Source: Vitis vinifera (taxonomy: Eukaryota > Streptophyta > Magnoliopsida > Vitales > Vitaceae). From it: 64,000 nt of DNA. Made by a program: the position numbers and the translations under genes. The stretch covers positions 2,326,501 through 2,390,500 of the forward strand of contig NC_081823.1 of the NCBI RefSeq assembly GCF_030704535.1. Reading direction: 5' to 3'. Positions 35,401 to 50,400 of this stretch are shown here, in pieces (position 1 is the first letter of the stretch; the number at the start of each line of letters is the position of its first letter). The notes under the pieces are model-generated. The model ran no database searches, was not told where the DNA came from, and worked only from the letters and a program-made list of their open reading frames with translations.

Positions 35401-38400
35401 AAGTAAGGACAAAAATATTTGAACCCTTGTTCAATCCAAACTACTGATGTACCATCCTTGGTCCAAACATGCAAAGATCCTGATGCAGTCTTGAAGAGAT
35501 TTTTTTTTTCAATGACTTGGTCCCCTCAAAGGTTCTGATATTTTGCTTCTTGCTTAGGCACCAATATAGTTTCTCAATCTCCTATTTCTTTTGATGCAGC
35601 TCCCATGCCAACTTATAAGTGACTCTTTCATTTTGCTCACAACACCCAGTTTCTCCCAGTTTCTCCAAAGCAGAGCTAAAACGTGTGGCCACCACTCCTG
35701 CATAACTGGGCAACAAATCAGAAGATGGTTTGCTGCTTTCTCTCTCATTTTGCACATGCCAAACCAATTGAGCATGCTCCTTCCTCTAAAACTTGTGATG
35801 GTCAATAGTCAAAATTTATTCCCTAAATGTTGTCATATGAAGGCCACTCTTGTGAGGACAGAAGATCTCCAAATCCCAAATGCTAGTCAATAACATATTG
35901 AAGAAAGACTTTATCGATAACTTTCCTTCATCAGAGCCCCATCTCAAACCATCCCCTCCAACCCATTAGCTTGCACATCATGGCTAACTTCTATAAAAGC
36001 CCACAAATCCTTAATAACTTATCTTGAAACTCCCTCATAAACCTCCAGTTCTAATGTGTATTACCCTCTAGCTGTCTGCAATAGTTATCTACCGAAGCTG
36101 CTCTATCTGTTAAAGTAGCTAAGAGATCCAAGAATCTTGTTTTGAAGAAGCAATACCATACCTGCCAGAATTTCACTCTTAGTCCAAAGAACAATTAATG
36201 AACTATGAGAACTCCTCCCACATAATCCTAATACTCTACCATAGACCTTTCCCAAGATTACCCCTTATCAGGATTGAACACCAATTCCTTCTCTCTATCC
36301 TATATTTACTCCAACCATCCTCCTCCACAAGCTATTCCATTTTGATACAATCCATAATGACAATTTTCCTAGAAGAGATATGTTCAACTTCTTCAGCTTC
36401 CCATCATTATGCAGATGGATAAGCACAATACCTCCCAATCAAGCCAATGAAGTTTTTTCTTCCTTTGTAACTCACACCAAAGAAAGTTGGCTGGATCTGT
36501 TCCACGCAAGGAAAGTGAAAGCAGGAATATAGTAGACTGGAAAACTTGGAAAGTGCATTAAATTAATGTACTCTACCTTTTTATAAATGTATATGTGGGG
36601 AAGAAAGATCTTTTCCTTTGGGGGTGGGGGGGCCAGATGCGGGTTGGTTTGGGTTTGTGGGGTTGGGACTCAGGTTGTTAGGGATGCTGAATTTCTGATA
36701 ACGAATGTACAAACTCTTTTGTATTACATGAAATGACAACATGAGCAGGTAATAACCTGCAGCATACATACTATTTAGCATGTTGCTTTGTGAATTTAAG
36801 CTGCAAATCAATACTTATCACAAAAAGTGTACTCTTGATCTGGACCATATTCTGAAAGAGTGAGTGGCCCTCCCTTTGTTGTTTTAGTTTTCATGATTAT
36901 ATGTCCTTGCTTATAATTGAAGGACATCATGTCTTTGACCATGTATAAGAGGCAATGCTTGATAAAATTGAAAACTTATACTGGAATTTTTTAGAGCTGA
37001 ATTTGTTGCATTGAAAACTCAAAACTGCTGAACCATAATTTGTCATTAGACTAAAATAAGGGAAAAATCCTAAACTTTATTTTAGTGGTTTAGAATCAGA
37101 AATATGGAGTGCATTCAGTGTATTCCACAATATTTTAGTGGACTTCAGAGTTCAGCTGATCATTTCAGCTCTGTTTGAGTGATTACTGTAACATGTTATA
37201 TAGTGCACTTTTAATGCAAAAAATTTCAGCGTTAAGTAGTAAAATATGTCAGACAGCAGCTCATTGGTATTGGATCATAGTTGACTCTTTTAAGAATTTA
37301 AACCCCTTTTTTTTCCCCAGCAATTACAATATGAATTTCAAATCAGAAGCTGTTTGCTTCTTCACAAAATGAAGCAGTGCGTGCATGGGCATATGCTTTT
37401 GTGTGCATGAGTGAGTGGGTAGGTGTTAGCACACACATGTAATGTTTTCTCATGGATCTGGATTGTTAAGCTGTTTGACTTCCCTCATGCTTTGATTTTA
37501 TATAGCCATATCAAGATATTTATAAACAGAAATTGTTTGATTCATCATGAACTGATGCAGTGTGTACTGAAATATCTTGAAACTAGATAATTAAGCAGTA
37601 TAATTGCCCATATGTTTTATTCTTCAGCCTTTTGTACAAGTTGGTCTCAGGGCAGATTCTCAAGTGGTCAGATGTTTAGCTTGTAAAACAGTATGTACTT
37701 ATAACTTACATATTTCATTTCTTTCTTTAAACTTTCTGAAATTCGTGCTTTTTCTTTTTTGTACTCATGGAGTTTGTGTCAAATAATTTGCTCTTTGTAT
37801 TTGATGGAGTAGTGTATGTTTTTGTTTAATGCTTAAAATTAAAAAACATATGATTTCATTGGTTTTCTGCTTGATTCCCAATGAAATGAAGTCTGATTTT
37901 GTTTATTGTTTATTGTCTTCTATCTTCATTTCTGCCTTCTCATTGTATCGCCAGTCTGCTTCTTTGGCTGTTCATGCTGTGCTGGTATTGAATTTCCCAT
38001 CTAAATGCTATAATTGTAATGAGGAACAGTGCTTAAATTTCGGAATAATGATGTTCAGAGTCACTTAATCGGAAGGATGGCTCTACAGTTTATGAATGAA
38101 AATAGCTGGAAGAATGTATGGTTTAAAGAAATTCAGTTGTCGTGGTTCTAAAAAATAGGTTGATGGAATTCCAGACGGCAACCAACTTAGGCTTTGTGAT
38201 GCTTTGGTAAAGGAGGAAGAAGGCTACTTTTTTCTTTTTTTCATTTTTTAAAAAGCAAACAGAGTGCATATTGATAAGTGCCGATCAGAAAAAGGTGGTG
38301 CAGCCCTCTAAAAGGCTATCATGGAACAACAACAATAACAATAATAATAATGGGACCTATGTGATCAATAAAATAAAACAAAGAGGAAACATCAACACCC

Positions 38401-41400
38401 AAACAATCTATGATTTTGCTCTTGCCAAATAGTCCAAAACAAACATAGAGGGATCATTCTCTAAACTTCATTTATTTTCTTCCCCAGAAAACTCTAATGC
38501 TACCCCAATAAAGTCTCTCAAACTAACCTTGGCAGCACTCAAGTGACTGCAAAAATCGCAAAAGCTAGCTGCTATAAACTTCCTGCTATGCCACAATGAA
38601 GGAGGAAAGTTGGAGTTCACAATAGAAAAATAAAGAAAAAAGTTGCGACATGTGTAGAAGTGTCCATACCAAGGCAGAAAATTGGTTAGAAAATAAGAAG
38701 AAAAATGAGCAATCATGCCTTAACATATAAACTAAGGCTTTCAAATATTTTGTTAAGCATTCACATCATTGCCATTGGAATGCTATTGCACAAATTTTCT
38801 TTGATTTTTTCTCTTTTTAGTAGTTATTCCAGTGGGTGATGGCAAAAAAATTCTTTTTGGCGGAGATATTTGGTGGGACATTAGCCTCTTTGTTTTCAAT
38901 TTCTGAATCTTTTCAGGGTTGCAAGAACTAGAGGGTCTCCTATCTCATCTATATTAGACTTTTCCTCTTCTATGTAGGTTTGGAATTTCAATTTTTGTCA
39001 TGATTTCTTAGACAAGAAAATCAATGTGTTTGCACATTCTGTTTGGAGAGTGCTTTCTATAGGTTTTGTGAGGTTAAATTTGATAGGTGCTCATTGAGGG
39101 AATCCAAGACAGATAGGGATTGGAGGAGTGCTTATAAATCGTGGTGGGGGGCTTTATGCAAACATACATGCACACAAGTGACAAAAGTATCACTAGAAAA
39201 TATCCAGAAAAATTGATAACTAATACGAAGGAACTGTCAATTTCTTTACAAAAATAATTAGATAACGAATTATTTCCTGAAATTTGAGCTAGAAAGCAAT
39301 TATTGTTTTACTTTATGCAATTTAATCTATCTATTGGATCTCACTTCCATATAAGCCAAAACTTGAAACACTGATGAACATTGATAACTTGATTATTGAC
39401 AGACTTACTGCATTTGCCATCATTTTTAAACTCAGTTGGTACTCATACAGTAACAAATGTAATCTTTTTCTATTACTTGATAATGGATGCAAATAAATGT
39501 TACTGACTAATTCATTCTAATGCCATAAATACGGAGTGCAGGTTTCTTGCCTACTTGAAAACTTTGGTGAGAATACTGTTCCTGCTGCACAGCTGATTGT
39601 TGAACATGATATATATCCACTTTTGCTTGATTGCCTCATTAATGGGTAAGTGTTGAAATTATTAGTCTGCAGTTTCTACATTTGTCCTTTCTGCTATTGT
39701 ATGTATATATATGCTTGATATGATGTTCTTTCATTTGCATCTTTGCTTAATGAGGGAAATTATGAAATCTATGGAGTCAGCCAGATAGATGGCTTTCACC
39801 ATAGTAGGAAATAATTAAGTAGATTCCAGCTACATCATGCTAGATCAGAGCACTCATTCTGGTCTTGAGACACTCCTTATGTGGTGAATGCTCATTGCAT
39901 AATTTTATTGCCAAGTCTGGGAGGTTGATTCGTCTATTTTTTGGGGTATAGGATCAATGATTCCTCAAAAACTAGACATTTCATTTTGTTCTTGCTGGTT
40001 GCTTGTAAGAAACACACGCTTAGAAGTTAAGATTACGACTAAGAGCACTTTTGAAGTCATGTTTTTATGTATCTTTTCATTTTTTTTAATAAAAATTTTG
40101 AGGGCTGTTTCCTGTTTATATTCTTGATTGCATTTCTTCTTTGTGTTCTCTAGCAATGAACAAGTTGCAACTGCATCAATGGATGCAATTAAGAGTTTGG
40201 CTGGTTCTTTTGAAGGCATGGTAAGGAATTGGGTGGTGGAATCCTCTCACTGTAGTAAACATAAATTAGCTTAGTCTACTGAAATCATGGCCACCATTTT
40301 TTTGTGCAAAATTTATGTAGGAAATCATCTTTCCAGCTAATGACAACGAAGCTACGCATCTCAGAAATTTGGCTGCCCGATGTTCATCACTGGTATGGCT
40401 GTTGATACCATGCAATTTGATTAATAGGTTTTTGGCAGTGCAAAGTATCCATATTGTTTTCTCCTGCGCATTGTTGCAGTAATGTTGTTAGGTTGTATTT
40501 TTTGCATAACAATATTGTGGCTATTTTTCACTTTCTTTGCCATGTAAAATTGCACGTGGAGGAACAAATTTCCAGTAACCTTGTTAGACAGGTTTTATCA
40601 ACCATTGAATAGATAAGAATTTTGCTTAATGGAGTTGGGCTTAGTTGAGAACATAAGATGTTTTAAGTTATGGTCAATGTAATGTTGAGTAATCATTAGA
40701 AAGGAGGGATAGGATAGCCTCTAAGCCATGCCCAGAAGTGGCTGTTGTAGCAAAAATGAGTATTTGTAGCATGTATTATTGTCTTTGATATTATTTATAA
40801 TATTATTGTCCAAAAACTATGGGCCTAGTCTCAGAAACTTATGCCAATAAGGTGTTGTGAATGTAATATACTAAAACTAGAGGTCACTTCATAATATAAT
40901 GAAGCAATCCATGCCCTGAAGTTTCAGGTTTTTGAGAAACTTGTAGCTGTGGGGCCCAAAAATCGTGTAGGAAGGCATGATTTTTCAGAGGCCTGATACA
41001 GTCGCTGGAAGGTGCAAGCTTGGCTGCTTGAGAGCCAAAGGTTGGTTGGTGAGGATGCTGAAAGCCTAAGGGACTTGTTAGAGTCCGAAAGCCCAAGGGC
41101 TTGAGATAGATAATGCAAGGGATCCAGGAGATTTGTTGGAGATTACATGCTTGTAGCATGGGCTGCGTGATAATACAGGACCTGATACAGTCTGGGGAAG
41201 CCCACTGGTCTGTTGACATGAATTGCATGGCAAGGCACATTTTCACTAAGCCATGCTTTTCCTGTGGGTTTAAATAGAGAGTTGATTTAGAGGGATAAGC
41301 TGCGCATTGATAAACTATGTTTTCTTGGGATGAAAACTATTTCCTAACTGAAAGTTGGTTTGGAGGGATATACTGCAGAAGATTTATGAAATAAGCTTCT

Positions 41401-44400
41401 CCCTGATTGGTTGCTTCATTTGAAGACAGAAACTTGTACAGAAATGTCAAGCAAGAAAGCACCAGCAAATCAGGCATGGACACATAGATCCAGGACTACC
41501 TTCTCCATTGTGTAAAGACAAGGGCTTTATAGGAGATGTTCTTGACTCTTTTTGGGGCATCTTGGGTGCTCCCTTCTTCAGTTAGTGTGACACTTTTGGG
41601 TTGGAATGGTTCCTTTGTGGGTAAAAAGTGTAAGAAAGTTTAGAGTGTAGGCCTCTTATGCATTTTTTGGACGGTTTGGAAGGTAAGGAATAGAATTGCT
41701 TTTGAAGACGATGTGCTTTCCATCCAAAGGCTAAAAGGATCTTTTGTTTGCTTTCTTTGGTCGGAAACTAAGATGTTTATAACGGATGGTCCTTTGACGC
41801 TAATTGGTTTTCATTGATTGGTTGGGCTCTCATTGAGGGTGGGGGGATGTTTTTTTACCTCCATTTTGGCAGCTATTTTTTGTTTGAGCTGTGTGGGGGT
41901 GGGTGTGTTTATCTTGTATATCATGGGTCACTATTTTGGTGCCTCTTTTTAATATTTATACTCTTCTTTACTAATAATAAAAAAATAAAAAAATCCAGGA
42001 TTACAAGCTGTTCTATTCTTCTTTTAATTTCATATTTTAACATATTTTAGCAAAAGAAGAGAAACAGAATAATTTTCTATTTTATGTTTTTCCAGATGTG
42101 ATGTGGCAAGCCAATTTTGGCATCAACTAAATAATATTACTTCATATATTTTCTTCCTTTATTTCTTTTATGCTTTATTCAAATTGGAGATATAACGAAA
42201 TATGTAAAACGGGGAATATCCTCAGAATAAAACAATAAACTCCATTTTTAAAATAATGAAGGATGTTTGATGGTGGAGACATTGTGTCAAGTTTATTTGT
42301 CAGAAATCTAAGTTATCATCTTGTTTAATTTGTATTCTTTTGGCTTCGACATCCTTTACTTGGTAGTCTTGGTTGCTTCAATGAGAAGTTCTTTCCCCCA
42401 AACAATGCCATCATGGAGGATGGTCCTGCTTAAAATCCAATGCATCCAAGTGTTAGTCTCAATTTCTTATTAATGAGCTGTATATGCATGGTCATGTTTA
42501 CCATACATGAACTGAGATTAGGTGTTATCTATTTGTGCTCTTGCCTTACCTTATGCAAATGTTACAGGGACGAGTTCGGGTTTTAGCTTTGGTGGTGAAG
42601 CTATTCTCTGTCTCCAGCTCTGTAGCGTCACTAATTCACAACTCTGATCTACTTAACTTACTGGAGGCAGAAGTCTGCAACACAGATGATACCCTTGTAA
42701 CTTTAAGTGTTTTGGAGCTATTATATGAGGTAGGACAACCTACCAATATTTCATATGATTCTGTGATCTCTCTCCCTTTCTCATCTAATTATCACATATT
42801 TTACATTTATTGATTCCTGTGTATAGTATTGTTGACTAAAAAAAATCATTTATCTTAATTCTGAATTTCGTTGGCATATATATAATTTTGTATTAATATA
42901 AGCGCCTAACAAAAGAAGTAGGCACAATCCATGTGCACATGAAATATATAGATAGTGCATGAACCAACAAGAAAGAACCAAAACCACAACACTGACCAGG
43001 TAGCCTATCCCTATATATATATTTTGTTTGAGAGGAAGAAATAGAATAAATGTATTGATATAAGTGCCCAACAAAAGTAGGCACAATCCATGTGCACATG
43101 AAATAAATAGATAGTGTGTGAACCAACAAGAAAGAACCAAAACCACAACACTGACCAGGTAGCCTATCCCTATGCCATCAACAAGATCTAACAAAGACAA
43201 AGCAGGCAGACAAGATCTCCTATACGTGCAAAGGAACAATGTCTTTAGAAACACATCTTTCACCACCAAACAAGACCACTGCACACCAGAAATTGTTGGG
43301 GGGCCAATTATGCTCACCTGAAGTGATCGAGAACAGCCCAAACCTCATTGCACTTGGCTCCAACAAAGGCACCTCACCAAATAAGCAAAACATCTCTGAC
43401 TGATTGAGGAATAACCCATGATAACCAAACAAAGAAAATACCATTAATCATAAACCAGATGGCCATTTGTAGTAAATGAGAATGTAATCAGCAGCTTCTA
43501 GATCTTCCTTGCAGAGGTAGTACCAATGCAAAGAACTTCATCCTCTTCTCATTAGTTGGTCAATAGTCAAAATCTTCTCCCGTGTTGCTTCTCATGCAAA
43601 AAAACCAACCTTGGAAGGCTCCTTAGAGTTTCAAATATTGTAATTCACTTGAAACTAGGGAATAATCAAAGGATCTTAGTTGGAGGATGTTGATGCCTTT
43701 TTTGGGAGGTTGCATGACTACTCCATTGTTTTGGGTACTAATGATGTCATGGTTTGGTTGGGGACTAAGAATGGAGATTTTTTGGTTCAGTCCTTCTATT
43801 TCTCTCAAGCAAGTAGGAGAGCAGAGCCTTTCCCTGCACAGTACAGAGTGGAACTCTTGGGTCCTTGTAAGAGCTAGCTTTTTTGCTTTGGGGGCAACTT
43901 GGGCTAAGATATTGACTTGGGACGAGCTCAGAAGAAGGGGATGGAGGATGCCAAACAGATGCTATGTGTGCAAAGCTGAAGAGGAAATGGGAGATCATAT
44001 TCTTTTGCACTGTCCGAAAGTGAGCATATTGTGGCAGCTGGTTTTTGCTCTATTTCATGTACAGTGGGTGATGCACTCTTCTGTGAGAGAGGTGCTCTTA
44101 AGTTGGAGTGGCTTCTTGGTTAGCCAAAAAAGGAAAAAGGCTTGGAAAGTTGTTCCTCTATGCAAATTTTTAGTTCATTTGGAGGGAAAGAAATAGGAAA
44201 ACTTTTGAGGATAGGGAAAGCTTAGATCAAACAATTAAAAGTTTCTTTTTGTATCTTTTTTGGGATTGGATTAGAGTGTACATGGGGGATAACATTACTT
44301 CTTTGATAGATTTTGTGAATGGATTAGGCTTCCTATAGGGTGTGGTTGTTTTTTGTGTGTATTCGCCCCTATTGGTTTGGTTTTTTTATATGTATACATC

Positions 44401-47400
44401 GTGTATTTTTTTTTCCTTAACACAATACCATTTTACTTATCAAAAAAAAATAAAAAAATAAAAAAAAATCAAAGGATCTTATTGAAAAGGACTCCCTCGT
44501 AGCAATTATCCATATTTGTTTGTCTTCTAGGCCTCTATGAATAGAAAAGGAGCTCAAAAACAATTGAAAGGACTACACCTAAGACAGCTCTTGATCTTGA
44601 AAATTTCTCATAAACCTAAACTTCCAACAAACAATGTTCTAATAATTTGAAGCCCAAGCCTCTTGATTTATATAAATAAAGCGACAGTGCATATATGAAT
44701 AAAAGGAAACACTAATAGAGTCCCCTAAAGTACATAGGAAGTATGCAATGGTTGCCTAAAGACTCAACCGAAAGCAAATAAGGGCTACAAAAAACAACGC
44801 CCACCCTCAATAAGAACCCACCTGACCAATCAACAAAGCTTATTAAAGACAAAGGACCATCATCTATGAACATCTTAGTCCAAGACCAAAAGTTGCAAAC
44901 AAAAGAGTGTTTCAACCTTTGGTTAGAGGGTTTCCAAGCTCCAAAACAGAATAAAGGGCTTTGACAAGAGACTTACCGCTCTTTAACTCTGTCAAAAATT
45001 GAATAGTCCTAGGAACCGATCCTTTAGATCCTTTAGAATCATGCCAAGACTTGACTCTATGTCCATTACTAATAGCAACCCTTGTTCTTAAGAAAAATTA
45101 AATGGCTATCCACTAGCTAGAACCATAAGTTTCTCTACCCTCTCCAATTCCCTATACTTCCCCACAATCATCTTTCTCTAGTAACTATATCACTTGAGTA
45201 AGTGCTTTAAAAGTCCATGGTGGTAGGCTATGCAAATTAAGCTTTAAGGCAATAACCTCAATATAGGGTAACCTCAAGGTGAGAGTATGCAAATTAGCTT
45301 TGAGGCTATAGCCTTAGTGTAGGGTAATCAAGACTTAAGCCTCACCTTGTTGACACTTACATCCTTACTCTATTGAGGCTTACAACCTTGAGGTTATAGC
45401 CTTGAGGCTATTGAGACTTAAGCTTCAAATATTGAAAGGATTTCAATGGGTTTAGGGCCTTTGCGGTTGTTTTGTATATATTTATTAGAGGTTTAAGCCT
45501 CCATATTCAATTGTTTTAATGAGTTATGCTTTTGTGGGTTTTTGGCATAAATTTATAAGTTTTGCTTTAAGTCAAACACTAGGGTTTGACCTTTTACAAA
45601 TTAAGGGTTTGGCTATTGATTTACCCTTTAAATGGAGATGTAAAAAGGAGATTTAGAAAAAGAAATAAGGGAGTTGTTGGTCACTGTAGTGGTTGAGTTC
45701 ATATATAATCATGATCTTGTTATTGATAGGTAAAGAAAAAAGATCATCATAGTTGATAGAAGAAGAAGGAGAAGAATAGATGAACATTAATACTAATTGG
45801 GAGGATAATAGTGTAAGTGGCCGAGTTCATATATAATCATGATCTTGTTATTCATAGATAAAGAAAAAAGATCATCATAGTTGATAGATAAAGAAGAAGA
45901 ATAGATGAACATTAATACTTATTGGGAGTATAATAGTGTAATTAGAGGATATGATTAGATTCCTTGAAGGTTCCTACCAAAGATAGTGATAGTAGTGTTG
46001 AAGATTATTTAATGAAGCCATGAGAGAGAGTTAGATTTTAGAAAAGAGGAACCAAATTGGAAATTATTAATGACAATAATTAATTTGATTATTACGAATT
46101 GTATGGTTTTCTTATTATTTAACTTTCATGTGATCCTATTAGTATTTTTTTAATATTTTTTCTTTTCTTTATTATATATATATATTTAAGTTGAGGCTTA
46201 CACATTGTTCTACCTTAAGGCTTATGCTTCGCCTCACTTCAGCTTAACTCCTCAAGACTGTATTTAGCCTTTTAAAACATTGTTTTATGCTAACCTCTAA
46301 TGTCGGGCCTTGTTGAGAGGACCAAGACCCCTGATGCGGTGATGCCCAATCCCCCCATTGTCTTCATAGAACAAATGATTAACCCACTTTACAAAATGAA
46401 TCTTTTTTTTTTCTTCTCCTGTAAGGCTTCCTCCCTAAGGGAAATTCTTTTATGATCTGTTCTAATTTGGTCTTCACCCTCTTTGGGATTACAATGCTGA
46501 TAAGAAATAAATCGGTAGATTGGTTAGCATGCTCTTCGGCAGAACAGGTCTCCCACCTTAGTCAAATATTGTTATTTCCGGGAAGCCAACCTTCTTTTAG
46601 ACCTTTCTTCAACCAATTCTGAAATTGAAGCAGATTGAAAAGGTGCACCGAAGTTCAGCCCCAAAAAATACCTAGTTAGAAGGCTATGCACTTTGCAACC
46701 CAACTATTAGCCGACCCCTCAATGTCATCCACTCTCCCTACTAGGATAAGCACACCCTTTTCCTAGTTGATTTCAGACCTGAAACTGCCTCAAAGCACAA
46801 AAGGCTCCCTCTTATAGTGATAGCTCCAATCTACTTCACAGAAAAGTAATGTGTCATCAACAAACAGAAGGTGAGAAATATCTACCCCCCAATCCCTGGA
46901 CCCTCCACCTTGAACCCCTTAAATAAGGCCTCCTTTTGTTTCTGTACGAAGGAAACAACTTAGGACCAGCATTACCAAAATAAATAATGTGTTTTCCTCT
47001 CTCAGTACAAAGATGAAAGGCGTTGTGCACTTCAATAATAGTGAGATATTTAGTCCCTAATCTTTGAATCAGTTTCCATCCTATGGTAGTAACCACAAAT
47101 TTTATGCAGAGACAAGTGGAAGTCATGGACTCTGTTAGTTCTTTTATTTATTATATAACATTTAAACAATATTGCTTCCTTTATAGGTGATACTTTATAA
47201 TTGAATATTTTCCACTTTTAACTTTGTCATCTGTTTTACTTGTCTGTCTTTCTTAATTTATCACCTAAGTTATGCTATAATTTGTTCTTGGCCCATCCAT
47301 CCAATGGATGAAGTTGGCAGAAATTCAACATGGTACAGAGTTCTTACCGAGGACCACCCTTGTTCAACTACTCAGTTCTATAATCGGGTAATTCCTATCA

Positions 47401-50400
47401 CAAAAGGGGTGAAAATTAAGCACTCATTAAAATTTTGTCTTTAATATTTCACATGTTTTTAAATATAGTTTTCTCTATCTATTTGTAGCAACACATCCAT
47501 GGAATCAATTTTAAGATCAAGAGCGATGATGATAAGTGGCAGGCTTCTTTCCAAGGAGAATATTTTCAAGTTCATTGATGAATCTTGTAAGACCTATACT
47601 CAACTTCTGAATTTCTAGATGCCATTGAAGTTTTTATTTGTTGGAGTGGCAATCTGGTTTTTATTCACCTGGAGCCCTAGACTTTCAGGAATCTGTAAAC
47701 ACACGACATAAACTAGTTACCTTCCATTGTTTCGGCTGAGTACTAAATATGCTGTAGCCTGGTGATTATAGATTGCAACTGCATCTGTGCAGTGGTGACA
47801 GCATGCGGCCTTTTTATGACATTGTCTGCTCCTCGATTCCATAGATTTCAATTGTTGCATGTGAAGCGCAGCCCTAATTTCATTAGTTTCATTTTTTCTG
47901 CCAAGTACTAAATATTCTGTAGCCTGGTGATTATAGATTAATTACACTATCTGTGCAGTGGTGAGTGCTTGCAGCCTTTTTATGACAATGTCTGCTCTGA
48001 GTTTCCATGGATTTCTATGGTTATGTTTGAAGTGCTGGGTTGCAGCCTTTTCACAGCATTGTCTGTTGGGCGGTGGTCCAGCATTTTCTTTATTACCTCA
48101 TATCCACCCCTAGATTCTGTTAGAGGTTGGAGAGTTTGTGCGATGCCTAACACAGGGCCAAAAGTACTGAACTCACCATAATCCATGAGGAGAATCAAAG
48201 TTCTAAAGCTTGTGGAAAGAGAACCATGAACCCTACTTGAGCACTGGCTTTTCTATGGCTTTATTTCTGCCATTCTATGATGCTTTCATGCTGAACCGGA
48301 ACCCTTCATTGCCCAGCTTGTTTTCATGCTAACTTTAATGATAAATCATTCACCACTATGCTCAGACCACCATGACAAACTTGAAACAATAACTCCTGTG
48401 CTGAGTGTGCTCCCTTATTAAAATAACTGGAATCCATCTCCCTTATGGCGCTATAATCAATCACCAAGCACTGGGCCACCAACTGATGCATGCACGCATG
48501 CAAGGGCAAGTGCATCCGAGCCCATTTATCATGCCAAACACCAAGTTGCATGGGCATGTTGCAAATGTTCTGTCTTAATGACATTCTGGCTATTGAGTCG
48601 CCTCAGAAATCTGATATCTGTTTTTAGCTTCCTTGATGCTTCTAATTTCTGCCATATGTGCTGTTTCTGTTCCAAATGGCTTAGAATAAGTGCTGATGTG
48701 CCTATTGTGGCCTCACACAGTGTCACTAATAAGCTTGCACAAGCAATGAAAGGATTTTGAGAATGGTGTAGAATATTTCTAGAAGACATGATGAAAATAC
48801 TCTGTTGTCCATGAAAATCAAACAGGCACACCTATAAACATGTTAGAAACAGAGGCCAAACTGAAATTGCATTATATTGTCTTTGATCCCAAAAATGAGG
48901 GGAATATTTGAAGATTATGCTATTAGCCCATGCCTACTACTTGATGTGGTTTTGGGTCTAACCAGTTCAATTGATACCAAGCTACTACTTGATGGACCAT
49001 GGCTTCATAGGTTAAAATTTTTGCATGGTGTGAAGTTTTTCAGTTTTTATAAGATGCCTGTTGGTTGTTCATATTACAAATTCAGCTGTTACTCTGGACA
49101 ATTTCGGTGCCTGAGCTTTTGGAACTCGTTGCATGAAGTCTTGGTTGAAGCCTCCATGATAGGATGCTACTTTGATCTTGAGTTGTGTTTTGTGGACAAA
49201 TCTGTAGGCGATACACTATAGCCTTATTTAGCTATTTTGTATATTACGGTGTCAAATATGGATTGTTGAAGAATCTCTAGTGACTTGAATCTATAATCTT
49301 TGTTTCCTATTCTGTAAGAGACAAACACTTGACTACTAAATTGCCCAAGTACCTCAAGGAATGTAACAAATGCAAAGCTCCCAAACAAATGCTGAATATG
49401 CAGAACAACACCAATAATTTTTATAATGTTTTAAACATGATCACCATTTCTTCAATATCATCTAGACTGCTACAGTGCACTAATCTTTATATTTGACCAT
49501 TTTTTTAATATCATTCAACATAATAGTGGGCTTGATGGTTCTTTTGCTGGTTCAGTCCAGATTTTATAACCTCATCCTGGACTTGCCTTAATTTCCACAA
49601 AGATGTAAGACAAGCATTTGTTAAATAAGCAAAAATGGTTGGGTTGTTAGATATAAGTGCCTGGTTAGGATCCTGCTGTTACTTATGCAGCATGAAAACG
49701 TTTTCCATTTCAAGTTGGTGTAGATGTTAGTGATTAGATGGAAAACTAGTTGCATTAAGCATTTACAATTACTAGGGGATCAGTTGTGAGATTTCTTATT
49801 TCTAAACATCAGATTGTTATTATAAATTCCAGTAGTGGTTTCTAACTGTATTCTTTGCTTCTGCATTTTAGGTGTTAAAACTGTTATTTCATTGATTGAT
49901 GGAAGACTCAGGTCATTGGAAAGTCAAGATGCAGATGAATGTGAATCCGCACTTGAAACATTGGGTCAAATAGGTTCATGTAAGTATGCCACTAACTGTA
50001 GTAGACTAGGAATTATTGCCATTAGTTGAACCAATAATTTAAATACTAGTATCTTTGATGATATATATATGTGTGTGTGTGTGTGTGTGTATAGGTATGT
50101 ATGTATGTATAGTTTGTTTTCCCAAATTAGCATTCCTACCTGTTTACATGTGACTGAACTTCATTCCAATAGGTGTAAGGGGAAGATGGTTTCTCAGTAA
50201 AGTACTAACCTAATTAGAGACCTATAACTTAGGTTTATTTGGTATTTAAGAACAAATACTAAGAGTATGCTCAGAGAGAAAGAAGAGAGGGGAGGGGGGC
50301 GCTTGGGTTTGAAATTCCTTACCAATCTTGACAGGAGAGTCATGTGGTTAAAGTTGTCTTGTCTTCACTGTCCTATTTGAGGAGTTTTTTTTGTTGGTCA

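Noticed and set aside
40884-41246. 120-codon minus-strand ORF in PSMD5 intron 7
   Set aside because: Internal repeats and no domain; a related-frame ORF overlaps it. Likely repeat-derived.
48324-48831. Overlapping minus-strand ORFs of 86 and 100 codons in PSMD5 intron 10
   Set aside because: No motif, different frames, no splice partners; chance frames in an intron.
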